A stretch of DNA of 64,000 nt from positions 15,252,001 through 15,316,000 of the forward strand of contig CM106585.1 of NCBI GenBank assembly GCA_048013815.1, written 5' to 3'. The notes under the pieces are model-generated. The model searched no databases. It saw only the letters and a list, made by a program, of their open reading frames with translations, and was not told the DNA's origin. Each line of letters opens with the position of its first letter. Position 1 is the first letter of the stretch. The DNA is from Setoptus koraiensis (lineage: Eukaryota; Arthropoda). A program made the position numbers and the translations under genes. Positions 29,149 through 37,439 of this stretch are shown piece by piece.

Positions 29149-30025
29149 TCACCCAAGCTCAACAGTTGAATTCACATACTTTGGCACACTAGGAATATAA
29201 TAATCAAACCCTAACCTTCGCAGATATTGGTTTCCTTGCTTATCTGGCACCGCCTCTGAAATGAAGGCAAACTTGTCCGAGCCCAATATGCTAGATGAAC
29301 CGCTATTCAAGTTGTATTTCAGCACTCCTGACTGTTGTTTGCATGTGCGGTAAACTATGTGCCCAGATTTTATCTCAAAAATGATCGTATCAAGAATGGG
29401 ATGCTTGTAGAAATTCTTCTGCACGTATTCCAAGAGATACCCAACAGAGTAGGCCAATCTTCCGAGCACTAAGCCCAAACCCAAACACTATTCCAGTAGC
29501 ATCTAGATCGAACATGCTCCAGATAATAGCGTCCAGTGGCCATTTTCTACTTGATACTGTAGCGTACACTATGTTGGGGTCAACAGGGTCGAAAGCAAAG
29601 GAATTGAAAAGGCCGTGGAAATTCTTGTCTAGATTTGCCATGAGATGTTTCTTAGTTCCGGTCTTGGGATTTATCGAATACAATCCTTTATAGGAGTCAG
29701 CAACAAACAGCGTTCCGTTGAGATATCTGACTTGCAAGGCTCGGCCACATTGTGGCATGAATTCGGCAGTGTTCAACACTTTCTCTGCGACAATAGTTAT
29801 AATTGGAGGGAGAGAGCATATGTTCATTTGTTAGATAAAGTCTATATGGGGGGTAGTTGTTGAAGGAATGAATGAAGTGAGTAACTAACCACAAAGTTTC
29901 GCCGACGTCATCCTGGCGACCTGTCGCATTGGATAGTCTTTCTTTTTCGTGTCTATTTCGACTATTCGCCAATCAACCAGGCCCGTGTAGAGCAGGCCGT
30001 TGTTGTCGGAGGCCAAAGACTCGGT
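29149..30025 (-). pseudogene. Truncated APMAP duplicate
   Basis: Near-identical to the complete APMAP gene at 33924-35312, but incomplete. Relative to that gene it lacks the 5' end of exon 1 (cut at the CTCGG duplication border), about 330 bp of the middle (joined at about 29466-29486) and about 25 bp near 29219. Exon 2, the intron and the start of the remaining exon 1 are otherwise retained, including the splice donor sequence near 29886. The deletions disrupt the beta-propeller, so no functional protein is expected. High similarity to the intact gene implies a recent copy or gene conversion. Confidence 0.88.
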
Positions 30026-30199
30026 TGCAGAGCCTATGCGATCGTGCCTTGTTAGTCTGCGTGCCCATGCAAAGTGAGCGAATAATGGCAGAAACAATTA
30101 ACGAGACAAAGCTTCGTCACGGGGGTGCCGGCAGTCTCGCTTGCAACTTTCAACCAGTTCCCCTAGCGGATTTGCATCACATCAATGTTTTGGCATTGC

Positions 30200-30387
30200 T
30201 TAGGCGCTACTGGGCGCAAATGCGTACTTTCGCCCCAAATGGCACAGTTTCTGCCATTTTGGCAATCGCCCGAATGGCGAAAAGGGTGAAACGGGCGTAA
30301 TGGGCGAAAAGGCGGAAGGGGAGGGAATGGTCCTCCTACTGCCATCATTCCCCCTTTAACCCGTTTCGCCTCTTCGCCCGCACACCA
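30200..30387. mobile_element. 188-bp insertion flanked by a perfect 8-bp target-site duplication
   Basis: Unit 2 has this block where unit 1 has none (unit 1 empty site at about 27390-27400). GGCATTGC occurs on both sides (30192-30199 and 30388-30395), while unit 1 has one copy (GGCCTTGC). An 8-bp duplication fits a hAT-type non-autonomous element. The interior is rich in GCCC/TTCGCC words on one strand and GGGCGAAA on the other. The ends (TTAGGCGC and TGGTGTGC) are only weakly inverted, so the family is uncertain. Confidence 0.65.
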
Positions 30388-30693
30388 GGCATTGCCCAAT
30401 GGACCATACAATAAACAAGATTCATATCGAGCACATGGGCAGTGTTCAGCGTGAGCTGGTTTGGCTTCTAAATAAGGCGGCGGTTCTCGAATCTCTGGCA
30501 TAAATTGATTTTCTTAATTCTCTGACACCAAAGATAAACTTTCCTGTGAAAAAACGATCCGGACACTTGTTGGCTCTTTCAGACTTTCAACTAAAGCTGT
30601 ACAAAGTTATCCGCTCATCGATAACAACTTTGGGGGCCACAACCATCAACTGACGGCGACCCGATAATTCAGCAGCAGCCGGAAGATCCTAAG

Positions 30694-33618
30694 ATGGAAA
30701 CTGGCGATACTGATGAGGCTTGTAGTGAGGCTACTTTCAGATTTGTCGTAGAGAAAGTGAGCAAACTGAAAGAGAGAGTCCTCAGCTCGGCCACATACGT
30801 TAGGAACTTGCCTTGGAGGATTTACGCCAGGCCCCAAAGTTCCAATTCAACGCCAGACTATAAGAGTTTGGGCTTTTTCCTGCAATGTGGTGATTCAAAA
30901 TCAACAACATGGTCGTGCAACGCCCAAGCAGAATTGCGTATCATACCCCAAAAAGGAGGCTCTCGGCCTCTTAATCGCCGCATTCAACATGTATTCGATA
31001 GTAAAAATGCTTTTGGCTTTCCTGAGTTCATATCTATGCGAGAGCTGTTGGATCCCGAGCGAGGTCTTGTTAAAGATGATACCATCATTCTAGAAGTATG
31101 GATCTCAGCTGATGCACCTCATGGCGTCAGTCGGGACGCTGAAATGGAAACCGACGACCCTGAAGAGGAGACTGGCGACAGTGCTGAGGAAGCTGACGAC
31201 ACTGAAGAGGCTTGTAGTGAGGCTACTTTCAGATTTGTCGTAGAGAAAGTGAGCAAACTGAAAGAGAAAGTCTTCAGCTCGGCCAAATACATTAGGAACT
31301 TGCCCTGGAAGATTTACGCCAGGCCCCAAAGTTCCAATTCAACGCCAGACTCTAAGAGTTTGGGCTTTTTCCTGCAATGTGGTGATTCAAAATCAACAAC
31401 ATGGTCGTGCAACGCCCAAGCAGAATTGCGTATCATACCCCAAAAAGAAGGCTCTCGGCCTCTTAATCGCCGCATTCAACATGTATTCGATAGTAAAAAT
31501 GCTTTTGGCTTTCCTGAGTTCATATCTATGCAAGAGCTGTTGGATCCCGAGAGGGGTTTTGTTAAAGATGATACCATAATTTTAGAAGTATGGATCTCAG
31601 CTGATGTACCTCATGGCCTCAGTCGGGACGCTGAAATGGAAACTGACGACCCTGATGAGGAAACTGACGACAGTGATGAGAAAGCTGACGACACGGAAGA
31701 GGTTCGTAGTAAGGCTACTTTCAGATGTGTCGTAGAGAAAGTGAGCAAACTGGAAGAGAGGGTCCTCAGCTCAGCCATGTACATCAGGGACTTGCCCTGG
31801 AAGATTATGGCCAGGCCCGAAAGTTCCAATTCAACTCCAGCCTCTAAGACTTTGGGCTTTTTCCTGCAATGTGAAGGTGATTCAAAATCAACAACATGGT
31901 CCTGCAACGCCCAAGCAGAATTGCGTATCATACCCCAAAAAGAAGGCTCTCCGCCCCTTATTGGTCGCTCTCAACGTGTATTCAAAAGTGAAGAAAATGC
32001 TTGGGGCTTTGCTCAATTCATATCCATGCAAAAGCTGTTGGATCCCGAGAGGGGTTTTGTTAAAGATGATACCATCATTTTAGAAGTATGGATCTCAGCT
32101 GATGCACCTCATGGCGTCAGTCGTAACGCTGGAATGAAAACTGACGACAGTGATGAGAAAGCTGACGACACTGAAGAGGTTCGTAGTAAGGCTACTTTCA
32201 GATTTGTTCTAGAGGAAGTGAGCAAACTGAAAGAGAAAGTCTTCAGCTCGGCCACATACATTAGGAACTTGCCCTGGAAGATTATGGCCAGGCCCGAAAG
32301 TTCCAATTCAACTCCAGCCTCTAAGACTTTGGGCTTTTTCCTACAATGTAATGGTGATTCAAAATCAACAACATGGTCCTGTAACGCACAAGCAGAATTG
32401 CGTCTTATACCCCAAAAAGAAGGCTCTCAGCCTCGTAATTTCAGCTTTCAACATGTATTCAAAAGTGAAGAAAATCCTTTTGGCTTTGCTCGATTCATAT
32501 CTATGCAAGAGCTGTTGGATCCCGAGAGAGGTTTTGTTAAAGATGATACCATCATTTTAGAAGTATGGGTCTCAGCTGATGCACCTCATGGCGTTAGTCG
32601 GGACGCTGAAATGAAAACGGACGACAGTCATGAGGTAGCTGACGACAATGGTGAGGAAACAGACAATCCTGAAGAGGAAACTGACGACACTGAAGAGGCT
32701 TGTAGTGAGGCTACTTTCAGATTTGTCATAGAGGAAGTGAGCAAACTGAAAGAGAAAGTCTTCAGCTCGGCCACATACATTTGGAACTTGCCCTGGAAGA
32801 TTATAGCCAGGCCCCAAAGTTCCAATTCAACTCCATCCTCTAAGACTTTGGGCTTTTTCTTACAATGTGATGGTGATCCAAAATTAACAACATGGTCCCG
32901 CAACGCACAAGCAGAATTGCGTATTATACCCCAAAAAAAAGGCTTTCACCGCTTCATTCGCAGCTTTCAACGTGTATTCAATAGTAAAGAAAATGCTTGG
33001 GGCTTTCCTGAATTCATATCTATGCAAATGCTGTTGGATCCCGAGAGAGGTTTTGTTAAAGATGATACCATCATTTTAGAAGTATGTATCTCAGCTGATG
33101 CACCTCATGGCGTCAGTCGGTACGCTGAAGTGGAAACTGATGGCACTGAAGAGGCTTGCAGTGAGGCTACTTTCAGATTTGTCATAGAGAAAGTGAGCAA
33201 ACTGGAAGAGAATGTCTTCAGCTCAGCCAGATACATTAGGAACTTGCCCTGGAAGGTTATGGCCACGCCACGTGCTGGTCGAAAGCACGATAGGCACCAA
33301 AGGTCCAATTCAACTCCAGCCTCTAAGAGTTTGGGCTTTTTCCTACAATGTGATGGTGATTCGAAATCAACAACATGGTCCTGCAACGCCCAAGCAGAAT
33401 TCCGTATTATACCCCAAAAAGAAGGGTCCCAGCCCTTTAATTGTCGCTTTCAACATGTATTCAATAGTGAAAAAAATGCTTGGGGCTTTAGTCGATTTAT
33501 ATCTATGCGAAAGCTGTTGTATCCCAAGGGAGGTTTTGTTAAAGATGATACCATCATATTAGAAGTATGGATCTCAGCTGATGCACCTCAGTTCGGACAC
33601 TACAGTGCAAACAGATGA
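30694..33618 (+). CDS. Six-module MATH-only protein derived from USP7 (copy B)
   Basis: One intronless 974-aa frame made almost wholly of six USP7-type MATH domains, starting near residues 1, 173, 336, 496, 669 and 822, separated by Asp/Glu/Thr-rich linkers (METDD, EEADD and similar). The ATG at 30694 is the Met of the parental PKMETDD motif; a stop lies in frame upstream (near 30632). Each module keeps the USP7 hallmarks [43 protein letters not shown] and [17 protein letters not shown]. Modules 1-5 lack about 11 residues present in USP7 after LPWKI (the RAG-x-x-HDRHQ part); module 6 keeps them. The Asp-Trp pair of the USP7 NDWGF site is AF, AF, AW, PF, AW and AW. There is no protease part. 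It may act as a multivalent binder or a competitor of USP7 (inference). Confidence 0.8.
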   Translation: METGDTDEACSEATFRFVVEKVSKLKERVLSSATYVRNLPWRIYARPQSSNSTPDYKSLGFFLQCGDSKSTTWSCNAQAELRIIPQKGGSRPLNRRIQHVFDSKNAFGFPEFISMRELLDPERGLVKDDTIILEVWISADAPHGVSRDAEMETDDPEEETGDSAEEADDTEEACSEATFRFVVEKVSKLKEKVFSSAKYIRNLPWKIYARPQSSNSTPDSKSLGFFLQCGDSKSTTWSCNAQAELRIIPQKEGSRPLNRRIQHVFDSKNAFGFPEFISMQELLDPERGFVKDDTIILEVWISADVPHGLSRDAEMETDDPDEETDDSDEKADDTEEVRSKATFRCVVEKVSKLEERVLSSAMYIRDLPWKIMARPESSNSTPASKTLGFFLQCEGDSKSTTWSCNAQAELRIIPQKEGSPPLIGRSQRVFKSEENAWGFAQFISMQKLLDPERGFVKDDTIILEVWISADAPHGVSRNAGMKTDDSDEKADDTEEVRSKATFRFVLEEVSKLKEKVFSSATYIRNLPWKIMARPESSNSTPASKTLGFFLQCNGDSKSTTWSCNAQAELRLIPQKEGSQPRNFSFQHVFKSEENPFGFARFISMQELLDPERGFVKDDTIILEVWVSADAPHGVSRDAEMKTDDSHEVADDNGEETDNPEEETDDTEEACSEATFRFVIEEVSKLKEKVFSSATYIWNLPWKIIARPQSSNSTPSSKTLGFFLQCDGDPKLTTWSRNAQAELRIIPQKKGFHRFIRSFQRVFNSKENAWGFPEFISMQMLLDPERGFVKDDTIILEVCISADAPHGVSRYAEVETDGTEEACSEATFRFVIEKVSKLEENVFSSARYIRNLPWKVMATPRAGRKHDRHQRSNSTPASKSLGFFLQCDGDSKSTTWSCNAQAEFRIIPQKEGSQPFNCRFQHVFNSEKNAWGFSRFISMRKLLYPKGGFVKDDTIILEVWISADAPQFGHYSANR

Positions 33619-33624
33619 CAGACT

Positions 33625-33742
33625 GATTTAATGTCCTCACAAGAGCTCAAGGAGTCTGACTCAACTTCCGAGGAAGGTTAGAAGTGACACCATCTTAGAA
33701 GAATTCTAGAAGCATACGTCTCAGCTAATGCACCTCGCGATC
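33625..33742 (+). pseudogene. Relict MATH-domain tail after copy B
   Basis: Counterpart of the relict after copy A, with the same decayed [16 protein letters not shown] homology and similar internal differences. It shows that the ancestral MATH gene already had a decaying downstream module before the block was duplicated. Confidence 0.6.
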
Positions 33743-33923
33743 TTTGTAGAGGTAGCGGAAAGAACGGGTCCCTGTGTCCCTTTTGTTAACATGAGTATAT
33801 GTGTTTAAAATATATTTATATATTTTATAAATTCAATTTCCCTTCTTTTATATCAAATACACAACAATTCACCCAAGCTCAACAGTTGAATTCACATACT
33901 TTGGCACACTAGGAATATAATAA

Positions 33924-35312
33924 TCAAACCCTAACCTTCGCGATGAAGTTGTTCCTAAATGAGGCCAGATATAGGTTTCCTTGCTTATCTGGCACCGCCT
34001 CTGAAATGAAGGCAAACTTGTCCGAGCCCAATATGCTAGATGAACCGCTATTCAAGTTGTATTTCAACACTCCTGACTGTTGTTTGCATGTGCGGTAAAC
34101 TATGTGCCCAGATTTTATCTCAAAAATGATCGTATCAAGGATGGGATGCTTGTAGAAATTTTTCTGCACGTATTCCAAGAGATACCCAACAGAGTAGGCC
34201 AATCTTCCGAGCGCCTTCTTGATGACGGGCATCTCAGCCAGGTGATCTACTAATTCTTTGCCCGATGTTTTAACCAGGGGCATTGCAACGTATGCCTCAT
34301 CTCCTTGAACATAAACGTTGTCAGGTACGCCAGGCAATTGAGGAATGAGTAAATCGGACTGGACGATATTCGTATCGCCGTTTTTGGCACTTTTAAAGGC
34401 AGTCCTGGCTTTAGTTATAGACATCTTGTGAATCCTGTGATATGAAGTTTCGCTGTATAATAACTGATCGCGTTTAACATCGACATCAATGCCATTAACT
34501 AATGCCAGATTGTCTGCCAATATAACCGATTTTCCTGTGGTTAAGTCAAACCCAAATACTATTCCAGTAGCATCTAGATCGAACATGCTCCAGATAATAG
34601 CGTCCAGTGGCCATTTTCTACTTGATACTGTAGCGTACACTATGTTAGGGTCGACAGGGTCGAAAGCAAAGGAATTGAAAAGGCCGTGGAAATTCTTGTC
34701 TAGATTTGCCATGAGATGTTTCTTAGTTCCGGTCTTGGGATTTATCGAATACAATCCTTTATAGGAGTCAGCAACAAACAGCGTTCCGTTGAGATATCTG
34801 ACTTGCAAGGCTCGGCCACATTGTGGCATGAATTCGGCAGTGTTCAACACTTTCTCTGCGACAATAGTTATAATTGGAGGGAGAGAGCATATGTTCATTT
34901 GTTAGAGAAAGTCTATATGGGGGGTAGTTGCTGAAGGAATGAGTGAAGTGAGTAACTAACCACAAAGTTTCGCCGACGTCATCCTGGCGACCTGTCGCAT
35001 TGGATAGTCTTTCTTTTTCGTGTCTATTTCGACTATTCGCCCATCAACCAGGCCCGTGTAGAGCAGGCCGTTGTTGTCGAAGGCCAAAGACTCGGCGCCC
35101 ATCAAATTGTTCAATTGAATATAGTCCGGCTTGTCACTCAATAAAGTGTTCCATCCTTTGATCTCGCTGGGAAAATCAATGGGTGCTCTAGCCCGAGGCT
35201 CCAGAGGGAATTTTTCGAATAGAGTGTCTGGCAGAAAGTTCATCACGGTTAAAGTGACAAAACCCGCAAGGAAGCTTTTGGCGACAAGCCTGTAAAGAGT
35301 TGTGAATACCAT
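33924..35312 (-). CDS. APMAP: Adipocyte plasma membrane-associated protein homologue (strictosidine synthase-like beta-propeller)
   Basis: Two exons (35312-34961 and 34855-33924) with a 105-nt GT-AG intron close to 427 aa; human APMAP has 416. A short cytosolic start is followed by a signal-anchor helix (about residues 14-27, FLAGFVTLTVMNFL). A six-bladed propeller of the SMP-30/strictosidine synthase-like type follows, with the family segments AESLAFDNNGLLYTGLVDGRI, CGRALQVRYLNGTLFVADSYKGL, DATGIVFGFD, LVNGIDV, LPGVPDNVYV and the closing ISEAVPDKQGNLYLASF. The family has reported arylesterase/lactonase-like activity, but it lacks plant strictosidine synthase chemistry. The gene converges on the MATH gene and was partly duplicated with it. 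Confidence 0.93.
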
Positions 35313-36844
35313 TTTGGTTGGTTATTGGCTTATATATTGCTAAGAGTTGCTTATTGTTTGTTGTTGTTGTTGTTTTTGTGAATCAATGTATCGCGCCTCT
35401 GTTTGGTGGGAGCCGGCGAAAATCAAAATGATATTCTCATGAATGTTGGCGAAAATAAACTTAACAGGTTGGTCGGTTCGAGGCGCCGATGTGTGTGTGT
35501 GTACGCTGATGGTTGTAACCCTTTTGAAATGTAAATAGAATAATTGTAATAATAATATTAATAATGATAGTGTGTTCAATTGGGGATATTATGACAATTG
35601 GCAAGAGATTGTACAAAGGTCGACGATTATTATCCGATGGTGATGAGTTGAAGATCAGATGTTCTAGGCAGCAACCTGTGTGTATTATTGGCAGACATTA
35701 ATATAAAAGACTATGGTGACCCACCTACACTTGTTTATACACTCACACTTGAACGGTGTGGCTCGCTCTCTCTCTCGCTTTCGCTGTCTGACTGTCTCTC
35801 AAGAACACGCTCTTTTTGCAAAAGTGAGCGTTAGTGAGTTGTTTTAGCATTGATTTCCTGCAGTTAGATCAGTTGCTGTTGTTTGTTTATCACTACAACA
35901 AGTCAACCACCAATAACAACACATTGGTTATTCGTTGATGATATTACGCAACTCGCAACAACACATACTGCACACATAATCGAGATCGGCTCGTAACTTA
36001 CGAGTCGTAAGTCGTCGACAGTCAGTGCAGTGGCAGACATGCCAGTGTCCAAAGGGAACAAAGTCAAGTATTGCCAAGATCATCCATTATCCACATTGCA
36101 ACAACAACACCTATTGACATCGGAGGTGTCGGCATTCCCAAACTCGCACAAATACCGCGCCACTCCATGGGGCACAAACAGCAGTCAGCTGCTCCACATT
36201 TATCGGCGCATTTCATTGTCATTGTCGCCACTAGTAACTCACTATCTAGATAGTAGTGAGTCGATTCGTGTCAGTTCATTTATTTATTCACCACTGGCAA
36301 TCGTACATACTATCGGCTACACATTATCGGATAATTTATCGCTAGAAATCTGTCAGATACCCACACAAATCTAATCTCCATCGTGGTCGTCATCAGCGTC
36401 TACTGCACCCACTGCGTTCAACTTGGCCCGTCCTATCGAGTTATCATCGCCTCGTATGATCGCGCACTCTCGATGATGATTATCGATAATTATTGTGGCA
36501 GAATATCTTTTTACAGTAACACAATATTGGCCAGATCCAATGCCACAAAAAACAAACATTGTGCCCAACCATCAGTCCGAAATCTCACGCTACGCCCCTA
36601 TTTGCCACCCAAACTGAAAACGACAACGGTTCACAACAAATCAAATTCAAATTCAAGCAGCAACACACACGGACAGCCGTGTAAATCTGGATATATCAAC
36701 CGATCGATATACACCGTTGAGCGGCAAATTTCGGCAAAATTTCCAAATATTTTTCCAAGCCACCAGCCCTGTTTGGCCACATATCTCAAGAATTTTACAA
36801 CCGGCGAAAATTATCACTCCGCTAGCGCATTGTTTTCAAGAGCC
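35313..36844. other. Divergent intergenic region between APMAP and PCBD
   Basis: Contains a CAA/TTG run near 35350-35375, a TATAAAA word near 35701, and CT-rich sequence near 35764-35785. A + frame at 36041-36374 begins MPVSKGNKVKYCQDHPLS and includes a KYRATPWGT segment; it looks partly protein-like but I could not assign it. From about 36383 the PCBD frame is open upstream of its start. Confidence 0.4.
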
Positions 36845-37174
36845 ATGTCTACGTCGGCCATCAAGCACTCTTTGAGCCCGGAGAAGAGACTGGCCGAGCT
36901 CAATCGACTCCAGAAGGAAGGATGGAGCTTGCAGGAGGGACGCGACGCCATTAAGAAGAGCTACAATTTCCAGAATTTTATAGAGGCATTCGCTTTCATG
37001 ACCGCCGTTGCGCTCCAAGCCGAAAAGATGGACCATCATCCGGAATGGTTCAATGTTTACAACAGAGTTGACATTACTCTCACCAGTCACTTCTGCAACG
37101 GAATCAGCCAGCTAGATATTGTTCTCGCTGACAAAATAGGCGACATCAATAAGAGGTTCGCCCCTTCGTCGTGA
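36845..37174 (+). CDS. PCBD1: Pterin-4a-carbinolamine dehydratase (PCBD/DCoH)
   Basis: From the ATG at 36845 the protein is 109 aa, the usual family length. It carries the diagnostic motif [20 protein letters not shown] followed by TSH and a downstream Asp ([10 protein letters not shown]); the three active-site histidines of the HH...H set are present. The enzyme dehydrates 4a-hydroxytetrahydrobiopterin after aromatic amino acid hydroxylation, recycling the cofactor; in vertebrates it is also a dimerisation cofactor of HNF1. The same frame stays open for about 460 bp upstream and contains a basic, Ser-rich stretch ([20 protein letters not shown]) that could be a mitochondrial presequence in a longer isoform. 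PCBD2 is an equally possible name. Confidence 0.93.
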   Translation: MSTSAIKHSLSPEKRLAELNRLQKEGWSLQEGRDAIKKSYNFQNFIEAFAFMTAVALQAEKMDHHPEWFNVYNRVDITLTSHFCNGISQLDIVLADKIGDINKRFAPSS

Positions 37175-37439
37175 TCTAAGAGATTGTAAGAGAAGCGTCA
37201 CGAATCAGCTGCCGACATGCTCACTACTAGCTTATTATTTTTACTCTGGTCATCAACTGTCGATATTTTGAGACTCTATGCAGACACACAGTAACGAAGC
37301 AAATCGAAATTTAACCAATGTATTGTTTTGTCTTCTGTTTGATTTTTTGTTTGCCGTGCCATTAAAATTATTATGATTATTATTATTTACAGACATGATG
37401 AACAAAAGTTCCGACTACTATTATCATTCTTCACTAGCC
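37175..37439. other. Convergent 3' flank
   Basis: Short AT-rich interval between the PCBD stop and the spectrin/Ig gene stop on the other strand; a TTATTATTATT run lies near 37370. No coding signal. Confidence 0.5.

Larger units (their letters stand above)
27201..30025. repeat. Segmental duplication, unit 1
   Basis: Left unit of a tandem duplication. It contains, in order, a shared leader (27201-27617), the shorter MATH-domain gene, a relict MATH tail, and a 3' part of an APMAP gene on the - strand. It begins with CTCGGTTACAGAGCC and ends at CTCGG (30021-30025), where unit 2 begins. In the intact unit-2 APMAP gene the same CTCGG occurs at 35091-35095. All three borders therefore share five bases, which marks the breakpoint. 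Identity to unit 2 is high in the APMAP part and the leader. Confidence 0.8.
30021..35095. repeat. Segmental duplication, unit 2
   Basis: Right unit, longer than unit 1 because it has six MATH modules instead of two and a fragment, carries a 188-bp insertion (30200-30387), and keeps the middle of APMAP that unit 1 lost. It starts CTCGGTTGCAGAGCC, as unit 1 does. The APMAP gene continues past the unit border to 35312 and is complete only here. Confidence 0.8.

Noticed and set aside
36030-36374. + strand frame of 114 codons containing KYRATPWGT, upstream of PCBD
   Set aside because: The first half looks protein-like, but no family could be named, and the second half has non-coding composition. 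It may be 5' UTR or an upstream exon. Left uncalled.
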